This document shows, one piece after another, positions 10,640-19,874 of a stretch of DNA of 28,442 nucleotides. Origin of the DNA: Saprolegnia diclina VS20 (lineage: Eukaryota; Oomycota; Saprolegniomycetes; Saprolegniales; Saprolegniaceae). Both the position numbers and the translations under genes were made by a program. Numbering within the stretch: position 1 is the stretch's first letter; each line of letters begins with the position of its first letter. Under the pieces are notes generated by a model. The model saw only the letters and a program-made list of their open reading frames with translations. It did no database searches and had not been told where the DNA came from. The stretch is from contig NW_008246119.1 of NCBI RefSeq assembly GCF_000281045.1, positions 355,134 through 383,575 on the forward strand, in the 5' to 3' direction.

Positions 10640-11159
10640 GCTGCGCGACTGGAACTGGGGCCATGGCGTGTATCTTGCGCGGATGGCCGTCCCGTTCAAG
10701 TACGTATCATTGGCACGTGCGTCGCTTCGAATTTATATACTTGATATTTGTATCTAAACTTCGATATCCGGTAAAGTGCGTATGGGCATGCCACCAATCA
10801 ACGCGCAGCGTGATTCCCTACCCCTGGCAACAAGGTCCTATCTCCAAGCCCCGCGAACATTCAACGAGCGCAAGGACAACCCCACGACCAGGTAGAGACC
10901 CAGTCGAGAAAGCGGAGACCAGCGCAGTCTTGCTCATCGCCCGCGTTTGACCGATGACGCGGTGGACGCTACCATCCGGATATAAAGGTGCGGGGTCGTT
11001 GTGCTTCAAGTTGGAGCGTTGTGATTGGCGGCCAATATCCGGAAGATTCCGCAGCCCAAGCAGTTGACGTGCGCACACCACGTCGACTGGCGTGCGCGGA
11101 AGAGAAGCTTGCAATGCCACCTCTGCAGCGTCACAAGAGGCGCAAGATCTTATCGTGTC
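10640..11159. promoter_or_regulatory. Intergenic region upstream of the MATE gene
   Basis: 520 bp between the MATE start and the 3' end of the GH16 gene (both minus strand). It contains ATCCGG at 10766-10771, palindromic ATCCGGAT at 10974-10981 directly abutting a TATAAA-like string (10981-10986), and ATCCGG at 11037-11042. A short minus frame starting with ATG near 10938 reads 39 codons and could be a 5' leader exon or chance; I cannot join it convincingly to the MATE frame. No independent gene is recognised. Confidence 0.4.
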
Positions 11160-13705
11160 TTAGACCACGCGGCGGTTGCGCAACGAGTCGCTGCGTGGTT
11201 GGCCGCCCTCGTTCATCGTGCCGTTTATCGTGTTGCGCATCGCAGGCGGCATGACCGTGACCATCTCGGCTACAAAGAGCCTGTGAGATCTTATGGCGTG
11301 CAGTCCTCGTACCTTGCTCGACGCCGCGGAACTGCAGCTGGAGACGGCGGCCGCGGCCACGGGCGTAAATAACACCGATCGTGGCGAGGATCGCAATCGC
11401 CGCAATCACCAAGACGACCCAGAGCGTCGGTCCAAACGACGAGCTGATGCTGTTGCCGCCAGTCGTGCTGCGGACCGTCGTGCACCGCGGGCCACCCCAG
11501 ACCTACGACCGCCATATGAGCGTCCGTCAGGGCCAAATTGCAAGGTATCGGACCGTGGGCGAGAGGCAGACGCAGCGGCCGTTGAGCTTGGTCTTGTCGC
11601 ACGAGCCCGAGATGACTTGGACGCCACCGGTGGCGCTGAGCGGCAGCGTGCAGTCGTCGTTGGACGTGCAGGACGCGCCGCCGTCAACCATGATGACTGG
11701 GTTGTTGAGGTCCTCATAGTTGGCCAGGTTCCTACGCGCGAGCGGTTGGTTTGCGAAACAAAATGACGAGCTCGTACGAAGCAATGTACTCGGCCGTCGG
11801 GTGCGAGCGAGGGTCGCACCCGACCGACATGCCCGTGGCGCTTTGCCACACGCGAATGTAGTCGACCTTGAGGTACAGCGGGAACGCGTCGCAGATCTTG
11901 TTGATCTTGGCGTCATTGCCCGCGCCACGGCAGGGCTGGCCCGGGTTGGGCGGCGTCGTGCCCCAGCTCGTCGAGAGCGCCGTGTTGAAAATCATGTACA
12001 TGGGCTCCTCGATCATCATCTTCTTCGGGTTGATCTTCGCCTTGTCCGTGTTGGCCGGGTCTTGCGGCGGGTCGGTGAGCGACGACGCCGAAATCTCAAA
12101 GATCGGGTTGCCCTCCACCATCCAGCGCACGTAGCCCGTGGTCCCCATGACCCTACGTCCAAGACTCCGTCCGAGTATCTGGCACATCGGTCCTACCATT
12201 CGAGCTGGTACTTGAGAAACGACGTGTACGCGGTCAGCTGGATCGGCCAGTTGGCCGAGATCGCATCGAGCTGGTAGTTGAACGACGGAATCGCATTGCC
12301 GTTCGAGTTGCCGCCCCAGAGCGGCTGCCCGCAGCGCGGATCCGTGTTGAACGGGTCGCACAAATACGCACCATTGTAGCTACACTGCGCATGAGCCCAC
12401 GGCCACCTCTAAATGATGGACAGACCCGTTGATGACGGGCATGCACGTGCCGTCGTCGTTGATGCCCCAGTAGTGCGACCCCTTGTCGTCAACGAGACCG
12501 AGGTAGCCGTTGACGTCGTTGGAGGCCGGACACGTGTCGATCGTGCACGCATTTTGCGTGATCCCGGCCGTGAGCGACGCGTTAATGGTGGCGGCCGCCT
12601 GTTTCTTGGTCGCCAGCGGTGTGCAGAGCCGGGACGGCGCATACTTGAGCCCTTGGTACCACGTGCGGTAGCCGCGGGTCGTGGCCATGGACGACGGCAC
12701 GTCCGGGAGGTTGGCGCCCACGGTTTTGCAGGTCTGCGTGTAGATGCAGGCGCCGTTCTCACCGGTCGGCGGCACCACGCGAAACTTAGACGGCATGCCC
12801 GGCGAGATCTGGATCGACGACGAAATGTCGCTGCCGCCGCCTTCGAGGATGTCGATTTCGGGCGCGCCGCGGCCTTGGTTGGGGTTGAGGCCAAAGCCCG
12901 GGTTCGAGTTGCAGGCCGAGATGGCTTGGTTCTTCCGCGAGTCGTCGTCGCAAACGTCGTAGGACCACGGCCACATGCGCGTCGTCGACGCCGTGAAGAG
13001 CGCGCGACCCAAGTTGCCCAACAGCCACACGCCGGGCCACGTCGGGTAATAGAAGCCTAGACAGAGATGAGAAGAGAGAAGTGGTGAGTGCGAGCATACC
13101 GCCCGTGACGCGGCCTTTCGGGTCGCTCAAGTCGGGGTTGCCAGACGCGGCCGTGACGACGCCCGGTTGCTGGACGTTGACTTCGATGAAACCACCTTGC
13201 ATGCAAAACTTGTTCCAGGACTGGAGCATGCCACTGCGGTACCACTACGTAGATGCTGAGCGCGACAAGACGACAAGGCAAGTCGTACCATTTGACTTTG
13301 CTGGAACCCCGGCGGGTTCTTGTACATGTTGTACACGGTAAACTTGATGTCGTCGTGCATCGTCTTGATCTGCATGTAGCCACCGGTCGCATCGAGCTGC
13401 GTGCTCGTCATGTTGATCGAGTAGTACTCAAGCGCTGCGTTCACGCCGTCGGCGAGCTCCATCGCCGTCCAGAGATGGTCCTTGCCGGCGGAAAAGTCAC
13501 GTCCCGGGCGGTTGAACTCGTCACTCATGACGAGGTTCCAAGTTTCGCCGCGCGACGTCGTGACCGTGGCGGCGCTCTTGGGCGTGTCGGCGTCGACCCA
13601 TGTCCCGAGGCCGCTCTTGGCCGGGTACGTCGTATCTGCGCCCATGGCGCCGGTGCTAAGGAGGGCGGCCATGGCCATGGCCGCGAGGTGCGTCGTTGGC
13701 CTCAT
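11160..13705 (-). CDS. Secreted membrane-anchored GH16 (KRE6/SKN1-type) beta-glucan protein
   Basis: Eight exons on the minus strand: 13705-13289, 13244-13100, 13056-12426, 12379-12197, 12152-11778, 11731-11554, 11502-11313 and 11269-11160; introns 43-51 nt; 742 residues. A signal peptide (about 1-22, alanine-rich, ending near GAMGA) precedes a SKN1/KRE6-type glycoside hydrolase 16 domain: LVMSDEFNRPGRDF, GMLQSWNKFCMQGGFIEV, WPGVWLLGNLGR and the active-site motif EIDILE with E254 as nucleophile and E259 as acid/base. VDYIRVWQ closes the domain. Then come a cysteine-rich EGF-like module (about 605-650), one transmembrane helix (about 669-689) and a basic cytosolic tail ending NRRVV. Likely role: building or remodelling beta-1,3/1,6-glucan of the wall at the secretory or plasma membrane. 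Fungal KRE6/SKN1 are type II proteins; this one is laid out as type I. Confidence 0.92.
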
Positions 13706-13929
13706 GGTTGTCCGCTTCGAGTGTGGCTGGCAATCGGACCAACCGCCTCAAAATCGAATTGGCGAATATTTCATGAAAATCTTTTTTCGCAGAAATAGTC
13801 GGCAATCGACTTCTAACAACTCCTATACCCTTGTTTCAAAGGAGTTTCACTTTGGCATATCTTGTTTTTTGTATGAAAGTGTCATACTTTGGTAACAAGA
13901 TTGTGCAGTTTGTTTCTAGGGAACATTCA
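13706..13929. promoter_or_regulatory. Divergent promoter region, GH16 gene and unknown 242-residue gene
   Basis: 224 bp of AT-rich sequence between outward-facing starts (13705 on minus, 13930 on plus), with T-runs around 13783 and 13864. It contrasts strongly in composition with the flanking coding DNA. No known factor site is assigned. Confidence 0.4.
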
Positions 13930-14658
13930 ATGGCAAAGCCAGACCCTTGCCTCCGGCTCGCCACGCCTCTTCAAGGAGCTCGCACGGCTCGAGGTCCATC
14001 CCGCCATCCAACCGGCTACGAGCAGCAGCGTAGACCGAAGGTTTGGAGGGTCCAGCGTATCGTGACAAAGGTTGGATGCGTCCTCCAGTATCAAGGCAAT
14101 CCGTCGCTCGTTGCTATCCCGGAGGAGACCACTTGTTTTGAAGGAATCGCCCGTCCGACGAGTTCCATCATTGTCATGCCAGCGCTGCTCGAAGTCGGGT
14201 TCTGGTGCAAGGACGAAGCGGACCTGCTAGACGGGCGGCCCCATCCGCGCACGCTCCAGGAACCTGTATGGTTTGCCGCGAACGCGGACCTTGCGGCGTC
14301 CGTCGTCGACTACCTTCGGACGCAAGGCTGCGTCGAGTCGTACGAGATGGGCTACAGCTTTTGTCGGCTCGGCGACGCCTGCCCGCCCAAGAGTATGGGC
14401 GCGTGCACGATGACCGATGGCGTCTACTGCTGGCCAGAAGGCTATGCGCACTACTTGGACGTGCATTGCGTGCGTCCACCGCAGGACCTTGTTGACCACA
14501 TCCTCGCCCAGCCGCGGACGTTGCCGCCATCGCGCCTCGATCTCTGGGACCATGCCACCCACCAGCGCATATCGATGCCCCTCGCGATGCAGTCCATGGT
14601 GCTTGCCAACACGACGCTGACGGTGCGCGAAGAGACGCCGTCGTGTGCAGTCTCGTAA
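13930..14658 (+). CDS. Unrecognised conserved-looking 242-residue protein
   Basis: A single open exon of 242 residues with coding-like third positions from about 14050 onward. I do not recognise a family. What can be seen: no signal peptide or membrane helix, a basic N-terminal third, and a compact, cysteine- and aromatic-rich C-terminal core with YEMGYSFCRLGD, CTMTDGVYCWPEGYAHYL and DVHCVRPPQDLVDHIL, which reads like a folded soluble domain rather than chance. The start is the in-frame ATG at 13930; the frame is open upstream to about 13831 but that part is AT-rich and promoter-like. Codons 12-40 have a less convincing composition, so an additional start or a small intron near the N-terminus cannot be excluded. 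Its stop is 37 bp from the convergent methyltransferase gene. Confidence 0.65.
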   Translation: MAKPDPCLRLATPLQGARTARGPSRHPTGYEQQRRPKVWRVQRIVTKVGCVLQYQGNPSLVAIPEETTCFEGIARPTSSIIVMPALLEVGFWCKDEADLLDGRPHPRTLQEPVWFAANADLAASVVDYLRTQGCVESYEMGYSFCRLGDACPPKSMGACTMTDGVYCWPEGYAHYLDVHCVRPPQDLVDHILAQPRTLPPSRLDLWDHATHQRISMPLAMQSMVLANTTLTVREETPSCAVS

Positions 14659-14695
14659 AAAATGACGTCGTCGTATCGTAGTCTTATTGTCAGTC

Positions 14696-15862
14696 TTATG
14701 TATCTTTAGTGCAAAAGTTTTGGTGCTGTCGCAGCGCGCGCTGCTCCTCAAATGTCTTTTCGCACATGCTGCATGTCCACTTGGCGACCGCAACCGGCTG
14801 CAGCGTCGACAGGTGGGCCGTGAGCGCGGTCGCGCTTGGAAACAACTCCATACAAATCGGGCACTGCGCCGCCTCTTTGGTTTCCGTCAACGTCGGCGCG
14901 TGGCCGTACCAGTCGGGGCTAATGCGACTGTCCTTGCCGTGCTTGGCGAGAAGATGTTGCTGGAGCGCCTCGGCGTCCTGGAACTCGCGGCCATTGCAGT
15001 GCGAGCAGCGAAAATCGTCGGCGTCGGCCTTGCCGCGCTTGCGCTTCTTGATGCACAGCTCGTGCACCATGCGCAAATGTGTCTTTAAGCCCTGAGCGGT
15101 GGCAAAGCGCTTGCCGCCACAGGCTGGATCGTCGCAGGCCACGCCGGCATCGCTTGATGGCAATGTCGTCGGCGTCGTCGTCGTTGCCACCGGCGTCGTG
15201 CCGTCGCGTCGCCGGCCAAAGCCAAAGATCGTACTTTGCTGTTCGAGCTTCTCACCGTGCAAGAGGATGCGATGGAAACTCTTATCGCTCTGGTGGCGCT
15301 TGCGCTGGTAGCCTCTCGGCTCGGTCCACAGCTCATTTTTGCAGCAGACGAGGTCGAGCGCGTCTGCGCGCTTGAGGATCTCCCAGCGCTTGGGCTGGTC
15401 ACGCGCCAACGTCACAAACACCTATGTACACTCAGCGTGAGGCGCGTATATGGGAGGGTGGTCGTGTACCTTGCCACCCGGTCGAAGCACGCGCAGCGCC
15501 GCGTGGAAGAAATGCGAGAGGAGGCGCCGGTGCCGGTGGACGTCTTCGACGCCCGAGTGCGGATGGTTGAAGACAATACGGTCAAAGTGACTGGCCTCGT
15601 CGTTTTCAAAGGCTGCGAGGTTCGTCGCGTCGACATCGTGCAGCACGGTCGCCGAGACGGCGGCCGAGCCAGCGCCAAGGGCGTCAAGGTTGCTGCGTAC
15701 CATGGCATACTTGTCCTCAAGCGCCGAGAGCGAGTCAAAGGTGGACGCCGTGAGCTCTATCGTTGGCGTATCAACGTCCAGGTCACGCCAGTTCTCTGGG
15801 TCGAGCAAGCAGCGCGAGTACGAGAGGTCGCCGTCGCCGACGGTCAAGACCCGGCAACCCAT
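14696..15862 (-). CDS. BMT5-like (DUF2431) rRNA uridine methyltransferase with C-terminal zinc fingers
   Basis: Two exons on the minus strand, 15862-15470 and 15421-14696, with a 48-nt phase-0 intron; 372 residues. The N-terminal Rossmann-like domain has VLTVGDGDLSYS (GDGD at 9-12, S-adenosylmethionine loop), FDRIVFNHPHSG (NHPH at 99-102) and VLRPGGKVFVTL across the splice junction, the signature of the domain found in yeast Bmt5, which methylates uridine-N3 of 25S rRNA. The second half carries C2H2-type fingers: C227/C232/H246/H251 and C270/C273/H287/H292, a partial one at C318/C321/H334, and a C2HC-like one at C348/C351/H364/C368. The fingers may guide RNA or protein binding (inference). 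The start is the ATG immediately before the SAM motif; the frame is open a little upstream without another ATG, so an extra 5' exon is possible. Divergent from the rhomboid gene over 260 bp. Confidence 0.88.
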
Positions 15863-16122
15863 CAAGGCCAACAAATGAGCGAACTGCAAGTGCAATCGAT
15901 GTATTCCGAAATAGTGTTATATGGTCCGACCTGGCACCTTCAAGAGACAACAGCGATAAGAAGGCGCAAAGGTGACTCAAGGCTACGCCTGCGGTGTATC
16001 TTGGACATGCAATCGACAGCGCCGAGTCAGCGATGTCATGAAGACTGATGGGCGTCGACTGTTCCAACGCGAGGTCATTCTAGATATCACACTATACATT
16101 ATACACACTAAAACAAGGTCGC
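15863..16122. promoter_or_regulatory. Divergent promoter region, methyltransferase and rhomboid genes
   Basis: 260 bp between outward-facing starts. It turns AT-rich toward the rhomboid gene (about 16080-16115). No gene or recognised motif is seen; presumably a shared bidirectional promoter for an rRNA-modification and a mitochondrial gene. Confidence 0.4.
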
Positions 16123-17235
16123 ATGGGCTGTATCACAAATAAAATGCTGTCACGGCTCGTGCACCTGCAGCGGCCCGCGCTGGCGGGGCGGGCGACGCTA
16201 CGTCGCCTCCCACCGCGCGTCCACCAACGCGTCGTCACCCGCCATCATGTCCAAGCGGACGGCAGCGTCGCTGGCCTCGGCTTTGTCGGCCTTGGCCTCG
16301 CGGTCACAGCCGTCACGACGTCGAAGATGAGCCTTCTCGACTTTCTCGAAGATAGCGTACATCTCGTCGCGGGCAAGATGCGCCAAGCCGTACGTCCTCG
16401 CTTCATGAAACATGCCATACTAATGCATGCTCTACCTCGTAGTATGGCGATGAGAACCGACGCATCCTCGTCCAGCTCCTCGGTGCAAACGCGATGGTGT
16501 TTGGGCTCTGGAACGTCTCGCACCGGAGCCCGCGCCTCGCGCGCTTCATGTGGCACCACTTTGCGTGCTCGTACAACGGCGTCGTGCACGAGCGGCGCCT
16601 GCACACGCTGCTCACAAGTGCGTTCAGCCACATCACGCTGACGCACTTTGGCATCAACATGTACATGCTCTGGCACTTTGGCTCGGCGATTCTGCCGCCG
16701 GTCGACACGCCCGAGAACGGCTACGTGGCCACGCTCACGAACGGCACGTGGTTCGAGTCGGTCTCGAGGCCGTTCGGGTACCACCCGCCGCGCACGCTCA
16801 CTGCGACCGAGTTTGGCAGCGTATACTTTTCCTCTGCGATTGCGTCGTCCGTGCTCAGCGCCGTCGTGTCGGGTGCCATGGGCTCGCCCCTTCGTACTCT
16901 AGCCGTCTCTGGCTATGGCTAAACCATCTATTCTGTCTAGTCTACTCGATCGGTGCCAGCGGAGCGGTCTTCGGTATCCTCACCTCGTACTGCGTGCTGC
17001 GCCCCAACCAAGAGGTGCATACCGCCATGCAGTTTGTATGTGACGATATGCGTTGTAGCTCTACTTGTACGGTATGCTGCCCCTCACGGCGTCCGACTTG
17101 CTCAAGGTGTCGGTCGGTGTCAACGCGGTCGGCTCGATCTTGCAGCATGCCAAGCAGGCGGTGATCGCGCCGGGCATTGATTTTGTCGGCCACCTCGGCG
17201 GCCAAGGCACGGCCTATGTGCTCACACTCAAGTAG
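16123..17235 (+). CDS. Mitochondrial rhomboid intramembrane serine protease (PARL/Pcp1-like)
   Basis: Four exons: 16123-16389, 16443-16893, 16941-17014 and 17059-17235; introns 53, 47 and 44 nt; 322 residues. The N-terminus is rich in arginine and poor in acidic residues (MLSRLVHLQRPALAGRATLR), a typical mitochondrial presequence; the ATG at 16144 that starts this string is an equally good start. The protease core has HFGIN (H157, N161, oxyanion side), the nucleophile motif GASGAVFG (S246) and the base in FVGHLGG (H309), i.e. a complete catalytic dyad. Mitochondrial rhomboids such as PARL/Pcp1 cut membrane-spanning proteins in the inner membrane. For the last intron two acceptor-compatible donors exist; the GTGCAT donor giving 44 nt and RPNQELYLYGMLPL is preferred over a donor giving only 23 nt. 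Convergent with mS29, 77 bp apart. Confidence 0.92.
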
Positions 17236-17312
17236 TCGTCACGGAAGACCAAGTAGCCGAGCAATGGGTGGTGATCTATTAAACTTGGTCGGATATCCTA
17301 CTGCGCTCCTTC

Positions 17313-18757
17313 TTACATGATGCACGCCTGCTTGAAGACCTTGACGGGCACGTTCTTGGTCATAAGGCGCAAGAACGAGACCTCCGTGGGCGTCAAGTCC
17401 TCTACACAACGCATCGTGAGACAATGACACGAGTATAAAAGTATACTCTTCCAAAAGTTGATGCTGCGGAGGTACGCGATGAGCTGGTCGAGCTCTTCGT
17501 GCGAGTACGGGTGCATGACCTTGCGCAGGCGTTTGCAGTCGACCTGGTGTGTAAACTTGAAGGCCGACGGAAAGTTCTTGGTCGTCGCCGCGACAAAGAG
17601 CCCGTTCGCGAGCGACCGGTCCTCGCGGTGGCCCGTCTCGTCGACGTCGGCGAGCGCGTGGATGAACGAGATGTCGCGCGGCGCCACGTTGTGGCCTTCG
17701 TAGCCAAAGACCGTCTTTTCGAAAAGCGTGTTGTACTCGTCGATCGCGATGAGCACCGGGAACTTGGTCACCTTGGCGAGCTCGGCGCGGAGGTCGACGA
17801 GCGCGGCGCACGAGAGCAAGTCGTCCTTCAAGCCGTTCTCGGCCATGTCGAGCAGCGTGAGCGACGCCTTGTCGTACTCGGACGTGCTCTTCGGCTTCTT
17901 CTCAAACGTGTGCGGGTAGTACTTGTCACCATAGTCGGCCGAGAGCGAGAGCTCGGCGAGCTGGTGGCCGTGGCTCTGGATGAGCTGCTTGAGCACGTCC
18001 ATGGCCACGACATCAATGTCGTACTTGCCCTGGATGTGCGCCGACTTGGTCACGTACGGCGCGTCGTAGCACCACGCGCGGACGTGGGGCGCAAAGAGCA
18101 CGATCCAGCCGTTCTCGCGGGCAAAGTTGACGATCTGGAGCAAAGCCACGCTACGGAGGCTTAGCACACGCGCGTCGCTCGACGGTAGATGTACCTCTTG
18201 CCCGTGCCACGCTCGCCGTCAAGGACAAAGGCCTTCTCGGGCCAGTGGGCCGGCCAGTTGTTGGGAAAGTCTAGGATCGCCCATGGCGTGAGCCGTGCAT
18301 TCCTGCAACGCGTGCGGGCGTCGTACCCTTCATGACCGAGAGGATGTCCAAGGTCGGCTTGCGGAGCATAAACTGCTTCTGCGGCTCCGTGAGCTCGAAA
18401 TACTCCTTGATGCGCTTGGGCATGCTACAAGCGCGATCATGGAGCTCGTCCATCAGAATGTGCTGCACTCGTACCCTTCGGGAAAGTTGTTCTTGATCTG
18501 GGCATCCGAGAGCTCAAAAAACTTGAGCAAGTCCTCCTTCTCGACCTACATATATGCATGCATGAGCGCTGGCGAGCGCAGCGTCGCCAAACCTGCGAGA
18601 TCGGGTGGGCCGCCGAGATGGCCTTGACGCCGGCGGGGGCGGCCTCGGTCGCTTCCGCAGCCACGGGCGCCTCCGTCGAGAAGGCCGCCAAGCGCGAGGC
18701 CTGGACGAAGCGCAGGCGCGACGCGCGGGGAATCAATTTCGCTGCCGTCGAGAGCAT
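17313..18757 (-). CDS. DAP3: Mitochondrial small ribosomal subunit protein mS29 (DAP3)
   Basis: Six exons on the minus strand: 18757-18593, 18545-18475, 18424-18327, 18270-18195, 18150-17447 and 17401-17313; introns 47, 50, 56, 44 and 45 nt; 400 residues. A mitochondrial presequence (MLSTAAKLIPRASRLRFVQ...) is followed by the DAP3 P-loop ATPase/GTPase fold: Walker A GERGTGKS at 130-137, created by the junction of exons 4 and 5, and Walker B LIAIDEYN with D274/E275. mS29 is the nucleotide-binding protein of the mitoribosomal small-subunit head; in animals it is also linked to apoptosis. The last intron (17402-17446) is 45 nt and readable through, but removing it gives the smoother WKKDLTPTEV. 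For intron 3 the 56-nt version is preferred to a 24-nt alternative. The start ATG lies inside a longer open frame whose upstream part looks like promoter. Confidence 0.9.
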
Positions 18758-19227
18758 GATGGACCAAGAGCTAAACTCGACCAACCAAACGCCCAGCCCA
18801 GTCCATCCGGACGGGATCCGGATACACGTTAGCCATCCGGCGTCCGGTTGTCGTATTGGTGGCGTTCGTTTAGTCATACACTATTCGTCTTTTTGGAATG
18901 CATCATTGCGCAGAAGGTCTGCGATCGCAGCGTATTTCGACGGTAACAAGACGCCGCACCGCGACTGCATCGGTTGTCGGTGTATCGAGGTGATGTGCGC
19001 CGATACGATTCCAGGCCATTCCAGGCGGTTGTTTCGAGTGAAAGCAAGCGAAGTCGGGCTGTCGATAACACTAAATACAGTCGTACTTAACAAGAATATA
19101 TCGTACTTAGCAGGTCTGCCCGTTGTTGCAAATCGGTGGATCTTTGCCGCCATGCCACGCTGCCGGCCACGAGGCTGTGCATGCTGCAGTACCTTACCGT
19201 GCAGAAACACGCAAGATGATTACGAGT
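18758..19227. promoter_or_regulatory. Intergenic region upstream of mS29
   Basis: 470 bp between the mS29 start and the 3' end of the secreted-protein gene, both minus strand. Close to mS29 it holds three ATCCGG hexamers within 36 bp (18805-18810, 18816-18823 as palindromic ATCCGGAT, 18835-18840) plus a further TCCGG at 18843. The remainder is AT-richer and has no recognised gene; a minus frame at 18881-19210 lacks family features and coding composition. Confidence 0.45.
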
Positions 19228-19782
19228 TTAAGCTGTTGTGTGGAGGTGCACGGGCGTGGCTGTGGGCAGAGCCGGGCGGTCGCCACGGTCCTCGACCAAG
19301 TAGTACTGGGTCGCACCAGCGTCTTCGTAGATGCGCTGGACGAGCAGCGCATAGCGAGAGTCGTCGCATGCTTTGGCCGTGAGTATACGCACGCACGGGT
19401 CAAACTGCAGCGCGGCGGTGGCCATAATGGCATTCGAGGCGACAGACGCGGCCTTGGCAAGGTCGTCGGCGTTGGCGAGCGACATGAGACGCCAGCCCGA
19501 GCTGCAGGAAGGCAGCTTGATAGAGTGCCAGAGCGCGTCGTCGTGGGCAGCGCGGCGGCACACCGTGTCGAGCTTGAGGCCAAAGGGCATGAACGCCAGT
19601 GGCAGGAGTCCGTTGTCGCAGTGCAGGCCCGCTGCGCACGAGCCGGCCGTGCCGCACCAGCCACCGCACGCCTGGCCTTCCAAGCGGTTCGTCGGCGCCT
19701 TCGAGACGAGCTTTGGGTCGCACTCGTACGCGGCGACGATGGCCGCCGAGAGCACAAACGTGGCAGGGCCATAGCGCACCAT
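19228..19782 (-). CDS. Small secreted cysteine-rich protein, possibly cystatin-like
   Basis: Intronless, 184 residues. A hydrophobic N-terminus (FVLSAAIVAAYEC) looks like a cleavable signal peptide of about 18-20 residues. The mature part has nine cysteines, five of them clustered in the first third, including EGQACGGWCGTAGSCAAGLHC-type spacing (CGG..G....CA.GL.C), a pattern common in small extracellular modules. The C-terminal half (SGWRLMSLANADDLAKAA ... AGATQYYLVED) loosely resembles cystatin-fold protease inhibitors, which oomycetes secrete, but the central QxVxG loop is not clearly present, so this is a weak guess. The ATG at 19782 is the only sensible start. It faces away from the helical-repeat gene with just 92 bp between the two start codons. 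Apoplastic or environmental secretion is inferred from the signal peptide only. Confidence 0.75.
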   Translation of the reverse strand: MVRYGPATFVLSAAIVAAYECDPKLVSKAPTNRLEGQACGGWCGTAGSCAAGLHCDNGLLPLAFMPFGLKLDTVCRRAAHDDALWHSIKLPSCSSGWRLMSLANADDLAKAASVASNAIMATAALQFDPCVRILTAKACDDSRYALLVQRIYEDAGATQYYLVEDRGDRPALPTATPVHLHTTA

Positions 19783-19874
19783 ACTTCGAATGGGAGGAAT
19801 ATCTCTCTCTGTTGGAGTCCATGTCGCATGAAAATATCGATTTTGGGGGGTTGTCGCATCGACACGAACAATCG
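19783..19874. promoter_or_regulatory. Compact bidirectional promoter region
   Basis: Only 92 bp separate the outward-facing ATGs of the secreted protein (19782, minus) and the mitochondrial repeat protein (19875, plus). It includes a pyrimidine tract (about 19801-19809) and a G-run (about 19845). Both leaders plus promoters must fit here or overlap the genes. Confidence 0.4.

Noticed and set aside
10820-10938. Short minus-strand frame (39 codons from an ATG near 10938) upstream of MATE
   Set aside because: No convincing splice joins it to the MATE frame and it has no recognisable feature; could be a leader peptide or chance.
10974-10988. TATAAA string abutting ATCCGGAT on the plus strand
   Set aside because: No plus-strand gene follows it; not annotated as a functional TATA box.
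17036-17058. Possible 23-nt intron in the rhomboid gene
   Set aside because: A 44-nt intron sharing the same acceptor (17015-17058) matches the size class and gives better family continuity.
18303-18326. Possible 24-nt intron in mS29
   Set aside because: The 56-nt intron 18271-18326 fits the other introns and keeps the frame into the Walker A exon.
18881-19210. 109-codon minus-strand frame upstream of mS29
   Set aside because: Lacks the codon bias of neighbouring genes, begins without a clear ATG context and has no domain.
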